Shown: positions 45,617 to 55,524 of the stretch, one piece after another
Layout of the letters: every line of letters starts with the position of its first letter
How positions within the stretch are numbered: the stretch's first letter is position 1
From: Apium graveolens
Lineage: Eukaryota > Streptophyta > Magnoliopsida > Apiales > Apiaceae
Reading direction: 5' to 3'
Length of the DNA stretch: 64,000 bases
NCBI RefSeq assembly: GCF_009905375.1
Contig: NC_133648.1
Coordinates: 312,186,565 to 312,250,564 of the forward strand
Position numbers and translations under genes: made by a program
Notes under the pieces: generated by a model
Databases searched by the model: none
The model's input: the letters and a program-made list of their open reading frames with translations, nothing else
What the model was told of the DNA's origin: nothing

Positions 45617-46735
45617 CTAAGTATAACATGCAGTATTGACAGCTTCATCCCAAAAGTACATTGGAAGACCTGATTCACTTAACATAGTTCTTGCAGCTCC
45701 AATCAATGTACGATTCTTTCTTTCTACCACTCCATTTTGCTGAGGGGTTCTAGGAGCTGAAAATTGTCTGGTAATCCCTTTGTCTGTACAGAATCCATTG
45801 AGAAGTGAATTCTTGAATTCTGTTCCATTATCTGACCTTATTGTTCTAACAGGGACATTAGAATCTAACTCGATCAACTTGATATGATCAATCACAACTT
45901 GTGGTGTTTCATCCTTAGAGTAAAGGAATAAAACCCACGTATACTTGGAATAGTCATCAACTATCACAAGATAGTAACACTTCTTTGACATCGAAAGAAC
46001 ATTAACTGGTCCAAACAAATCCATGTGCAATAATTGAAGAACACCAGTTATGGAGGATGTGTCAGTGCCTTTGTGACTTGCTTTCTTTGACTTTCCTTTC
46101 TGGTAAGCCTCACACAGTCCTTCTGGGGAGAATTCCAGTTGAGGCAGACCTCTGACCAGTTCTCTCTTGACAAGATAATTCATTGAATTGAAATTGAGAT
46201 GGGAAAGTCTCTTGTGCCATAGCCAACTCTCATCTGAAGATGCCTTTGCATAGAAACAATTGACTTCAGGATTACTTCCAGAGTTTATGTCAGCTACGAA
46301 CATATTTCCTTTCCGGATTCCCATCAAGGAGGGTTTTTCACTTTTCTTGTGCAGAATCTGACACTTCAGCTTGTCGAATAAAACATTGTAGTCGTTGTCA
46401 CAGAACTGACTAATACTAAGCAGATTGTGTTCAAGTCCTTGCACAACATACACATTTTCAATAATAACATTACCAGCTTGCAAACAGCCATATCCCTCAG
46501 TTAGACCTTTGTTGTTATCTCTAAAGGTAACCACTGGGCCAGCTTTCTCAACCACATTTGATAGCAGGGCTCTATCTCTGGTCATATGTCTTGACGATCC
46601 GCTATCAAGAATCCACACTACCGGTTCCACCTGTTTAATTCCCTGCAATACAAATGGATTAGACCTTCTTCGGAACCCAAACTTGGTTGGGTCCGGCATA
46701 CTTATAGATATGGCCTTTATCAGGCAAAACAACAT
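45617..46735 (-). pseudogene. Protease and integrase of element D
   Basis: Protease active site WILDSGSSRHMT near the start; a GNMFVAD block; integrase zinc region WLWHKRLSHLN and LCEAYQKGK, where the second Cys of the usual CxxC is Tyr; the core has LHMDLFGPVNV (Asp), IRSDNGTEFKN (Asp) and PQQNGVVERKNRTL (Glu), so all three catalytic acids are present. It is open for 372 codons to a TAG after NTACYT, where relatives continue. The frame is +1 relative to gag, with about 80 nt of overlap; the same arrangement occurs in B. Confidence 0.88.
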
Positions 46736-48194
46736 TCTTAACTTTTATGTTCTCAACTTTCTCAACGACTGGACATTTTACCTTGTAAACAGCCTTGACA
46801 AATTTCTGTTTAGGCTTAGGCACAAATGTCTCCTTTCTAGCTTTAGGAGGACTAGCAGTCTTAGACCTATTATGCTTCTTATTATTCACATGCTGACGAG
46901 GAGTAGTCTTATCACAAGAAACGTGCTTACCATTACAATAAGCAACCATCAAATTAAAAGCACAAGACATGCAATTAGAAACACCACATACTTTATGAGA
47001 GGAATTAGCAACAGGCAAATTATGCATGGCGGGCATGGCATTTTTGTTATCCAACTCAGGTGTGTCTGAGTTAGTCTTAGTTGCTTTCACAACTTTGACT
47101 GGTACTTTCGACACACTTGACTTGGAAACAACCTTCTCATTAGCAAGATCTTCAGCACGTATTTCTTCTTGAATAATAAAGGAGGTCTCATCAAATGGTT
47201 CAGCAATTGATTTTTTATAGAGGGGTTAGTCAACACCCTTAAGCACATGTGGTACTTCCCTACCTTTAGCACAAACATGAGGAGGGGAGTTTATGCCTAA
47301 TTCTCCAATAGCAACATTGTAATCATAATCTACTCCAGATGTTTGATTAATAGCTTGCTTATTGTAGAACTCTTTAGCCTTAGAGCAAGAATTAAAGTAA
47401 GCTTTGACCTTAGTCTCAAGACCGGTGATCTTGTCTTTGAGAATAGTTTCGAGTTGTCTATAACAGTCAACTCTATTCTCTAGAAAAGATACTTGTTCTT
47501 TTAATTTATCTTGATTAATGTGCACAAGTCTTAATTCATTGACCTTTTTCTCAAGTTCTTTGATTTATTGAGTTAACATTTCATTATCACGACGAGCACA
47601 ATCTAAGGAGCCTCCTAGATGATAGACTAATTCAGCATCAGTAAATTTTACCTCTTTTCTTGACGGTGAGGTGTTTGCATCACTAGCCATAAGAGCAAGA
47701 TTCCCAACTTCTTCATCTTCACTGTCTGTATCATCCTAGCTTCTTCCATTTGCCAGGTAAGCCCTTTCAGATTTACTCTTCTGATTAGAATCATAAGAGT
47801 TCTTCCTAACTTCCTCTGTGCCTTCATTAATCACCTCAATAGTTTCCCAGATGTGTTTGGAATTTTTACAGTTCATCACATGTCTGCTCATCAAGGGATC
47901 AAGGGAATCAACTAAAATTAATTGAAGGCTAGCATCCAAGGAGGCCTTCTTCTTTTTCAGCAGGAGAAAAATCCTCAGGATCCTTTACATAGGTTCTAGC
48001 TTGGTAATTACAATATCATCTCATATAACCTCTGGTTCAATAACCATCAGAATTTTTGGACCCTTCTTTAACACGTCCAGATATTTGGGATTTGCAACTT
48101 GTAAAAATAAGAGCATCTTCTTCTTCCACATTATATAATTTTCTTTATCGAACAATGGAATTTTAACGGTTCCAACTTTTTGTGTAGTCATTAT
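46659..48194 (-). pseudogene. Gag of element D with internal deletion
   Basis: The ATG at 48,194 begins MTTQKVGTVKIPLFDKENY; the N-terminal 57 codons are intact. The middle has a frame change at about 48,020 and 47,940. A deletion then joins EVRKN directly to SERAYLANGRS, removing the rest of the gag core and the whole CCHC zinc knuckle that B keeps. A TAG follows where B has Trp. The coiled-coil part (47,226-47,525) and the Cys-containing C-terminus ending WVPKKV (46,659) remain as open pieces. Such a gag could not package RNA normally. Confidence 0.85.
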
Positions 48195-48274
48195 GAATTT
48201 TTGAGTAAATAAAAATTCAAGGAGTGGAAGAATCACAAAAGTCTAGGATCTTGATTTGTTCGTTAATCAGAAGG

Positions 48275-48286
48275 CTCTGATACCAA
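48275..48286 (-). other. Primer-binding site of element D
   Basis: TGGTATCAGAGC-type on the minus strand, two bases from the partial LTR start. Confidence 0.93.
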
Positions 48287-48288
48287 TT

Positions 48289-48496
48289 GTTAGGTCCCAA
48301 TATGTTTGTAGAAGGGGGGTTGAATACAAACTATATCGTTTAATCGAATAAAATACGAAATAAAAAAAGTAAAACAAAATTCAAGTTAAATAAAACTATT
48401 ATTAAACTTGAAAGGTGTTACAACAACGGTATCGTTTACAGGGGATTAATCTCAAATAAATTATTCCAAATCTAGAATAAATTTGACATGAACTTT
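48289..48496 (-). repeat. Truncated LTR at the 5' side of D
   Basis: The first 208 bp of the LTR (TGTTAGG onward) next to the primer site. It stops after GACATGAACTTTT and is replaced by flank sequence. It has its own substitutions relative to both full LTRs. Confidence 0.9.
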
Positions 48497-48970
48497 TGCC
48501 ACGAGTGGATATCTAGCGGAAGTTGTTTTTGTTATATGCCACGAGGTTCCTGGGACAAGGGAACAAGTGAATCATCGCTTTTAGGGGCATATCAGACGGT
48601 GCATATCTAAAGCAGGATGGTGGTGGCGGAAAAGTAAGCGTTAATCTCGCAAGAACTCTCAAATGAGAAATCCTAAAATACCTTGAAGCGACAAGACAAA
48701 CCTCGAATCCACGAGGAAGATTTCTTGAATCCACAATAAAAATAAGAAAAAACTCTAAGGCTTTTTATTCAATCAAAGATTCTCCTATATTACATCGTAG
48801 TATTGTTTATATATGGATAATAGATCCTAAAATAAAATAAAAAAAATTAAATTAAAAATAAATAATTATTATAAGATAGCGTGATCATACAGTATTGAGC
48901 ATACTCATGCACCACAATCTCAACCCACTGGAACATTTCCCTATTTTAGCATGATCATGCCGCCCGTTAG
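48497..48970. repeat. Second copy of D's left flank inside the element
   Basis: Matches 36,786-37,254 at about 97-98 percent, including the element E LTR part and the GTTAG target copy at its end. It is followed immediately by a full LTR, as the original is. Confidence 0.92.
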
Positions 48971-50218
48971 TGTTAGGTCCCAATATGTTTATAGAAGGGG
49001 GGTTGAATACAAACTATACCGTTTAATCGAATAAAATGCGAAATAGAAAAGTGAAACAAAATTCAAGTTAAATAAAACTATTATTAAACTTGAAAGGTGT
49101 TACAACAACGGTATCGTTTACAAGGGATTAATCTCAAATAAATTATTCCAAATCTAGAATAAATTTGACATGAAATTTTTCTATTTTTGAAATAAAAAGA
49201 TCAAATGCTAAAAGCAATTTGAGATTAAGTTCTAGGGATTTTGATCCACTAGATAGTTACACAAGAACAAGAGAAGGATTTCTAGTGGTTTAAATTTAAC
49301 AATAAATACTAGAAATTAATGTCCTGATATTTTGCAGTTGAAGATAATAAGTTCTCTGCTATTCTTTTTGTTCTGTGTTTTTCAGTTGGTTGAGATATTC
49401 AATTATCTTCTGTTGAAAATCAGGTTTTGTACTTAAGTAATCAAACAACCACTTGATTTGTTGGCAAGACAGTCCTTTTGATCTAGCAAGACAATCGGTG
49501 AGACTATTGATTGAACTGGCAAGACTATCGGCAAGACAATCTAAAAAGACTTGGAAAGACTTTCGGTATGAAAATCCAATTGTCATACCAGTTCAAATAT
49601 TTGTCTTGCTGAGTTAATTTTGAATATTAATTCAAAATCATTTCTGAAAAATACATAATATTAATTCATAATTAATTAACCAATTAATTCAATTAATCAA
49701 TAAATTAATCTTTGCAGATATAATTTATTTTCTTAATTAAATTATATGACATAATTAATTAATAGAGAATTAATACTATTCTTGAACAGCAACCACTCTT
49801 CTGACAATCTTCTGAAAATCACTGAAACTTATGAATCCATTTCACCACTTCAATGTTGACACTCGATGTACTGTCTGGTTCATGAATGATTAACATCTGT
49901 GATGTTTCTTCATGTCTTGACTTTAATAACTTGATTTTCTTCAGATTAAATCCCTGTAAATATTGATACCCTGACGAGATCTCTGTCACTTGATTAAATC
50001 CATAATCTTGATTTATATCACTGAGGCTTGATCAATTTCTTGAGCTTCTTCCAGTGAATTAAGTCCTCAAGTCTGTAGATGAACAATGTTACTTAATCCT
50101 TTGACATGTTATTTAGTGAGATCTCTTTGACGATAGAACCACTATTTACTTGTTACATCCTTATTTGAGTTGAGTTAAATCCTTGAATAAACAAATAGGC
50201 TATGACATATGCCTTTCA
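48971..50218 (-). repeat. Complete LTR at the 5' end of D
   Basis: TGTTAGG ... CTTTCA, 1,248 bp, followed by GTTAG. One 33-bp repeat unit shorter than the left LTR. Confidence 0.92.
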
Positions 50219-50223
50219 GTTAG
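50219..50223. other. Target-site duplication GTTAG (right of D)
   Basis: Third copy of GTTAG, after which the E LTR resumes with CATGATCG, the same junction seen uninterrupted near 52,380 as GTCAGCATGATCG. Confidence 0.9.
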
Positions 50224-50383
50224 CATGATCGTAATGTTGTTCTCCCTTGCTCTCTTGAACAATTCCCTATTTTGGCATGATCATGCAGCCTGTTAGCATG
50301 ATCATGTTATTGTCCTCACTTGCTTCCTTACAAGTCCACGCCTGTCAGGTTTCTCTTTAGAATCATGGGCCTCTTGTCCTACA
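50224..50383 (-). repeat. 3' LTR of element E, right part
   Basis: Continues the LTR after D; ends in GTCCTACA, matching GTTCTACA at 52,548. A purine-rich (minus) tract GTGGAGGAGACTGA follows. Confidence 0.75.
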
Positions 50384-50461
50384 TCAGTCTCCTCCACTTC
50401 TAAAATTCGACCCTGAGTTCTCATTTAAAATTATAACATCATAACTCTCTTGCTTATCTCT

Positions 50462-51406
50462 CTAAGGTGGTATCTTTATAACAAATTTTTTTATCGGTAT
50501 CTTGTACTTAACACTCTCCTCTGAATTAACTTTCAAGCATGATAGTAACACAAGAATTAACCCAAACCAAATATGATTAACCATCACAACCACAAATTTA
50601 GAATCGATATCAGAAAACTTATGTGTTAGAGACATCACACATTCATACGATCGATTTAAGACATTCTTATCTTCCGATGGATGCAAACCATACTTCCTAT
50701 CTTTATTTATAAAACCAATTATTTCCTCCATACTTTTGTGACATAAGTTTAGATCAAACTGATATGTTCTACTCAACACTAACTAACATGCACCCACATC
50801 AAAATTATTAGATATGGTAGCATCCCTGTACTTCAAACTAGCAATATCAATTACATAATTTGTACTTGTGCTAATTTTAACCAATAGATTATCCCAACCA
50901 ATATTAAACAATTCTACATAACTTTGTGGAGCAAATTTAATTTCAGGAATCACGTACATCATATTCAAGTTCTCATCATTTTCATAATCTACCATAATCT
51001 TGAAAATTTGGGAACTCACCTTACATAATGATTGAGTTAAGCTATGATATTGTAAATTATCTGCCAAGTTACATTCATCCAAGAACATATTTTGTACACC
51101 TTCATTATGATATCCATCATCACCATCATTCTCATTTTTGTAGGCATCATTAAGTATTTCTTTGATGTATTCTTCAACATCCTCGATCTTATCTTTTTTG
51201 GTTATATCACCTTCCCTAAAATTTGTAAACACAAAATTTTTACCACTTGCTATCTTACCTCCCTCTTCAACCTTCTCTATATTCAATAGATTATCCTCTT
51301 TTGGTTGAGCACATTCATTGGACATATTATATTTAGGTCTATATTTCTCTACCATATCATCATCATGTCTACAACCTAACAAGCTACCTGTTTTGGTTGA
51401 GAACAA
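50462..51406 (-). pseudogene. Unrecognised ORFs in the interior of element E
   Basis: Two open pieces (207 codons, 50,783-51,406, and 105 codons, 50,462-50,779) lie downstream of gag on the minus strand. The first is acidic, rich in Asn, Asp and Lys, with EDVEEYIKEIL; it has no protease, RT or integrase motif. The second has a hydrophobic stretch (IWFGLILVLLSCL). They may be an old C-terminal gag extension or a degenerate accessory region. I do not recognise them. Confidence 0.35.
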
Positions 51407-51984
51407 ACATCAAACACATTATAAGCATTATCGAGTTTATAATTTTGAATTGTATAATCATTTTGGTTGAGTTCTATATAAATCTTAGACTCATAACCCT
51501 CTAATAAAAACCTCTTAAATATTAATCGCTTCATCCGCTTCCAAGTATGAATTAGTAATTTGCCTTTACGTCTCATATATGTTTGTAACGTCTCCCACCA
51601 TACAATAATGCCACTTTTTAGTTTATAAGCCACCAGTTCCGCCTTTCTATATTCATCAACTTTTGTAAACTCAAAAAATGCTCAATCGCCGAAATCCAGT
51701 CTAAGAAATCATCAATTCCTAACCTCCCATGAAATTATGGAATATCTTCCCAAATCTTGTAATCATTACGATATTGATTGTTGTTATGACTATAACCACT
51801 ATACGTGTTGAGAAAAAAATCCTTCAACCATATTTTTGTTGGTTCTAGTACTTCTGACCTCCGTATATTGTTGAAAAATCATTTTCAATCTTGTCATAGG
51901 CTGCCTTAACTCTTCAATTGCCCATGTCTTCGTAATCTCATGATCGCCATCGTTGAAACCTCCGATTGTGCCTCTCCCGGTCAT
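51376..51984 (-). pseudogene. Ty3/gypsy-type gag of element E
   Basis: Pieces in linked frames show the retroviral-type gag core: a segment around IDDFLDWISAIEHFFEF (near 51,690) and then AYKLKSGIIVWWETLQ and TWKRMKRLIFKRFL. The ATG at 51,984 (MTGRGTIGGFNDG) is a plausible start, 22 bp below the primer site. Stops after FFSQHV (51,799) and near 51,740 break it. The WW and RFL motifs identify gag. No zinc knuckle seen. Confidence 0.7.
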
Positions 51985-52006
51985 CGTAAAACAAGGTAAA
52001 ATCCTT

Positions 52007-52018
52007 GCTCTGATGCCA
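52007..52018 (-). other. Primer-binding site of element E
   Basis: The minus strand reads TGGCATCAGAGC, one base off the tRNA-Met complement. The LTR follows at about 52,021. Confidence 0.7.
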
Positions 52019-52020
52019 CT

Positions 52021-52548
52021 TTACGCAAAAAGGAATTGAAGGAACAACAAATGATAATCCTCTCAAGGACTCTCAAACAAGAAATCCTAAAACACCTTGA
52101 ATCCACAAGGCAAATCTCGAATCTACGAGGGAGAATCTTTAATCCACAAGAAAAATATGAGAAAAATCTTAGGCTTTTTATTTAATCAAAGATTCTCCTC
52201 TGTTACATCGTAGTATTATTTATATAGGGATAATAGACTCTAAATAAAATAAAACAAAATCACAATTAAAATTAAATATTTATTATAAGGTAGCGTGATC
52301 ATGTAGTATTTAGCATGCTCATGCCCCATAATCTAAACCCACTGGAATATTTTCCTGTTTTGGCATGATCATGCATCCCGTCAGCATGATCGTTCTATTG
52401 TTCTCCCTTACCCTCTTGAATAATTTCTTTTTTGGGCATGATCATGCAGCCTGTTAACATGATCATATTGTTGTCCTCACTTACTTCCTTGCAAGTCCAT
52501 GTCAGTCAGATTTCTTTTTAAAATCATGGGCCTTTTGTTCTACACACA
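52021..52548 (-). repeat. 5' LTR of element E
   Basis: Shares its order of words with the split 3' LTR: AGAAATCCTAAAA, AAAGATTCTCCT, GGCATGATCATGC, CTGTTAACATGATCAT, and the end GTTCTACA. It carries two GCATGATCATGC palindromes. Confidence 0.75.
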
Positions 52549-53005
52549 AAACAGAAGCGAGTGAAAAGCAAACGTTAATCCTCGCAAAAACTCATAAACG
52601 AGAAGTTCTGAAAACCTGGAATCTACCAGGAAAACCTCTAATCCACGAGGAAAAATTCTTGAATCCACTATAAAGATAAAGAGAAAAATTTTAGGATTTT
52701 TATTCAATCAAAGATTCTCATATGTTATATCATAATATTGGTTATATACAGATAATAGACCCTAAAATAAAATAAAAAAATCTTAATTAAAATTAAATAT
52801 TTATTATAAGGTGGCGTGATCATGCATTATTGAGCATGCTCATGCACCATAATCTCAACCCACTAGAACATTTTCCTGTTTTGGGTTGATCATGCAACCC
52901 GTCAGCATGATCGTGTTGTTTTTCTCCCTTGCTTTCTTGAACAATTCCCTGTTTTGACAAGATTATGTAGCCTGTTAGCATGCTCGTGCTATTGTCCTCA
53001 TTTAC
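52549..53005. repeat. Third LTR copy of the E family in tandem
   Basis: Repeats the E LTR (AAGCAAACGTTAATCCTCGC, AAAGATTCTC, TTGATCATGC) immediately beside it and ends at CATTTACT. It may be a solo LTR of a second insertion or a recombination product. Confidence 0.65.
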
Positions 53006-53431
53006 TGCTAGTGTTTGTGCCCTAGAGACAACGTTATAATATTTTAGTTTAAGACATTTGAATTATTAATGTTTATGTTCTATCGATCATTCCCTTTATT
53101 ATTTATTATGTCTTAATTTACCGCGATATAGATGTTAGATTAATAAATATCCTTGGAATATGATATAAATTATATATCTTTAAGTACGTGAGTTAGAAAC
53201 GAGATTGTGAGAATAGTATCATTATTCCTAAAGGTTCCCACTCGAGTATTATTATTAAGGGACATTAATAATGCATTAAGACTGGTGTATTTGTTGACTG
53301 AGGATCACATCTCATTAATCATAGGTATAGTGATACTAAAGTTAAAAACACGGGCATATGTAAATATACATGGTGTTGGACGGATTCAATATGAGATTCT
53401 ACATGTCTGTTGTGTCATAAATAATTATCAC
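53006..53431 (+). repeat. Angela-like Copia LTR fragment
   Basis: Begins TGCTAGTGTTTGTGCCC then TAGAGACAA, like the GCCCTAGAGGCAATAA start of Angela-type LTRs. It is interrupted at 53,431 by the Tat element G. No coding sequence. Lineage by start motif only. Confidence 0.55.
53427..53431. other. Presumed left target duplication of G (ATCAC)
   Basis: Last five bases before G's LTR. The partner lies beyond the window, so it is unconfirmed. Confidence 0.4.
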
Positions 53432-53976
53432 TGTTATGGATAAAAAGTTAAGGTTATTATTTGCTGTATTTATTACTAAGATTCGGGAGCTCAAGGCCTT
53501 TAATGGCTGCTCTCGTGTATCGTAGCTTAATTCTGCCTTTACGAGATGCCTACGTATCTCTGTGAATTAGAGAATCAAGCCAAAAAACGTAGTTCTGATT
53601 TGTGGGGTGAGGCCCCTTATATAGATGTGGGAGTCCTTGAATTGGACTTGGTATAGGAGACTTGGTGGACAAGCCTCTGAATTAGGATAGACTTAGGAGT
53701 CCTAGGAAGTAGGAAGCTGATTCCTTATCCTTTTAGGTCCCCTTGAGGCTAATCTATAAGGATTTATATCCTTATCGGGACTCTTCTCAATAGCTGATTT
53801 TTCCCTTATTAATTAATTACGAAATTAATTAATAATCAGGGCTTTTGGGCCTTTTTTATTCCACCAAGCCTGATCTGGTCCATCAGGCTTAACCTTTCTG
53901 GTCTGAATATCATACATCTTCTTATTGGGCCTAGCAGCCCATTAATTATAAAATCAGGACTTATTTATCCCTATCA
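53432..53976 (-). repeat. 3' LTR of element G
   Basis: TGTTATGG ... CCTATCA, 545 bp. Contains a TATA box, a TTAATTAATTACG block, and TGGGCC / AGCCCA motifs at 53,846, 53,925 and 53,936 upstream of the TATA. It matches 63,596-64,000 with only a few differences. Confidence 0.92.
53617..53623 (-). promoter_or_regulatory. TATA box of the G LTR
   Basis: The minus strand reads TCTATATAAGG, a strong TATA match, repeated in the right LTR. Confidence 0.7.
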
Positions 53977-53992
53977 TTTGCCCCCCAACTTT
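53977..53992 (-). other. Polypurine tract of element G
   Basis: The minus strand reads AAGTTGGGGGGCAAA immediately before the LTR start TGATAGGG. Confidence 0.88.
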
Positions 53993-54135
53993 TGGGAAAT
54001 GTTGATCAGGTTTCGTAGAAGTTAAATCTATTCGTTCCCTTACAGGGTTTCGTTTTTGCGTAAAGTGTGGAGCGACCTACACATTTACAATGAATCTTCC
54101 TTTTATTCAGAAATTATCTTAATTTCCAGGAATTT

Positions 54136-54640
54136 TTCCCTAATTTTCTGGGATTTTCCCTAATTTTCTGGGATTTTTCCCTAATTTTCTGGGATTTTCC
54201 CTAATTTTCTGGGATTTTTCCCTAATTTTCTGGGATTTATCCTTAATTTCTGGATTTTTCCCTAATTTTCTGGAATTTATCCTTAATTTCTGGATTTCTC
54301 CCTTAATTTCTGGGATTTATCCTTATTTTCTGGGATTTTTCCCTAATTTTCTGGGATTTATCCTCAATTTCTGGATTTTTCCCTAATTTTCTGGGATTTA
54401 TCCTTAATTTCTGGATTTTTCCCTAATTTTCTGGGATTTATCCTTAATTTCTGGATTTTTCCCTTAATTTCTGGGATTTATCCTTATTTTTATGGATTTA
54501 TTCCTTATTCCTGAAAATATTAGTATTTTTCAGAAATTATTTAAGGAATTTCCTTATTTTTCTGGATTTATTCCTTATTCCTGAAAATATTAGTATTTTT
54601 CAGAAATTATTTAAGGAATTTCCTTATTTTTCTGTAATTT
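54136..54640. repeat. Minisatellite and 70-bp duplication in G's 3' region
   Basis: About 18 units of 19-21 bp with the pattern CCCTAATTTTCTGGGATTT (54,136-54,495). They alternate between CCCTAATTTTCTGGG and CCTTAATTTCTGG forms. They are followed by a 70-bp segment with CCTGAAAATATTAG present twice (54,501 and 54,571). Confidence 0.92.
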
Positions 54641-54699
54641 TCCAGAATTTTTTCTTCCCTTTTTCTTCCTCTTTTTTTTTAATACAAATTTCGGCCAAG

Positions 54700-55145
54700 A
54701 ATCCTGTTCGACCAGGATCCTGGTCGAATTATCCATCACTTTACCCTAGTCGACAGCCTTTCGAGCAGGAGCATTTCGAGCAGAAGTCCTGGTCGAATTT
54801 CGGCCAGGATTTCTCCTACTCTTTTCTTCTTCTTTTTTTTCTTTTTTTTTCGAGCAGGGAATTTTCGGTCAGGATTTTGGGTCAGAATTCCTTATTTTGA
54901 CCGAATTAGCCACCTTTTGTTGCCCAGGTCGACGTAAGTTCGGGCAGGATCCATTCGACCAGGATCTTGCCTTGCTTTCTGGTCGACAGTTTTTCTGGTT
55001 TATTCATTCTCGATCAGAATTCTGACCATTTCGGTCATGAACTAATATTTTGACCGATTTAAGTATCATTTCGTGCCTTGATCGAAGCAATTTCGACCTC
55101 CAGTATTTCGATCAGGATTTCCTCATGATTCCTGGTCGAATTGGG
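54700..55145. repeat. Cluster of TCGACCAGG-type motifs
   Basis: About fifteen copies on both strands of TTCGACCAGGAT and variants (TTCGGCCAGG, TTCGAGCAGG, CTGGTCGAAT). A perfect 22-bp palindrome centred on GGATCC lies at 54,707-54,728. Non-coding. It lies 400-850 bp upstream of the antisense gene's promoter. Confidence 0.8.
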
Positions 55146-55177
55146 TCATATTCCTGATCTTTTTATCCACTTTTCCC

Positions 55178-55506
55178 TGGGCTTTATTTTTGGGCCACCT
55201 TCACTTAGCTGGGCCTTTATTCTTTTGGCCCATTATGACTGAATTTTGGGTTATGGGCTGTTAACCTTAAATATCTGGGCCCTTTTCTGGGCTTTTGTTT
55301 TTATTGGGCCCATATTTATTCAACTGGGCTTTTATTTTAAGCCCAAGCTCCAAATCTTTCTGGATTTTTCTGGATTCTTCCAGATTCTTCAAAAAACTCA
55401 AGTTTTCTTCTGATTTTTGCTAGAATTCTCTTGAATTTTCCAGGAATTTCCTGGATAATTCCAGAACCTTCCAACTTTTGGGCCCAAATGGGCTTTTTAA
55501 GGCCCA
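55178..55506 (+). promoter_or_regulatory. Cluster of TGGGCY (site II/TCP-type) motifs
   Basis: Thirteen TGGGCC/TGGGCT sites on either strand, for example at 55,178, 55,191, 55,210, 55,227, 55,276, 55,314, 55,479 and 55,501; two are TGGGCCCA palindromes. The last is about 20 bp from the TATA box. Site II motifs bind TCP factors in promoters of genes active in dividing plant cells. Confidence 0.75.
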
Positions 55507-55524
55507 TTACCCACTTTTTCTTCC

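Larger units (their letters stand above)
37255..50218 (-). mobile_element. Element D: SIRE-type Copia retrotransposon with rearranged 5' end
   Basis: Minus-strand order is LTR, flank copy, partial LTR, primer site, gag, protease-integrase, RT-RNase H, a hairpin-bearing spacer, envelope-like ORF, polypurine tract, LTR. It lies in the 3' LTR of E with a GTTAG duplication. D and B are the same SIRE family (same LTR start, polypurine tract and gag). D keeps almost all of pol; gag has a large deletion. Confidence 0.92.
36880..52548 (-). mobile_element. Element E: gag-only LTR retrotransposon, split by element D
   Basis: The 5' LTR (52,021-52,548), primer site (52,007-52,018), gag-bearing interior (50,384-52,006), polypurine tract (about 50,384-50,402) and 3' LTR (36,880-37,254 plus 50,224-50,383) form one element once D is removed. 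The interior is only 1.6 kb and has no protease, RT or integrase, so E fits the gag-only terminal-repeat class. The LTRs are diverged (roughly 80-85 percent by eye), so E is old. Confidence 0.65.

Noticed and set aside
1381..45619. Identical nine-codon spacing between a stop and the next ATG at 1,381, 15,918 and 45,617
   Set aside because: Striking, but the three sites lie in unrelated proteins; most likely coincidence.
46425..47069. 214-codon plus ORF opposite element D gag and protease
   Set aside because: Complementary shadow of a real coding region.
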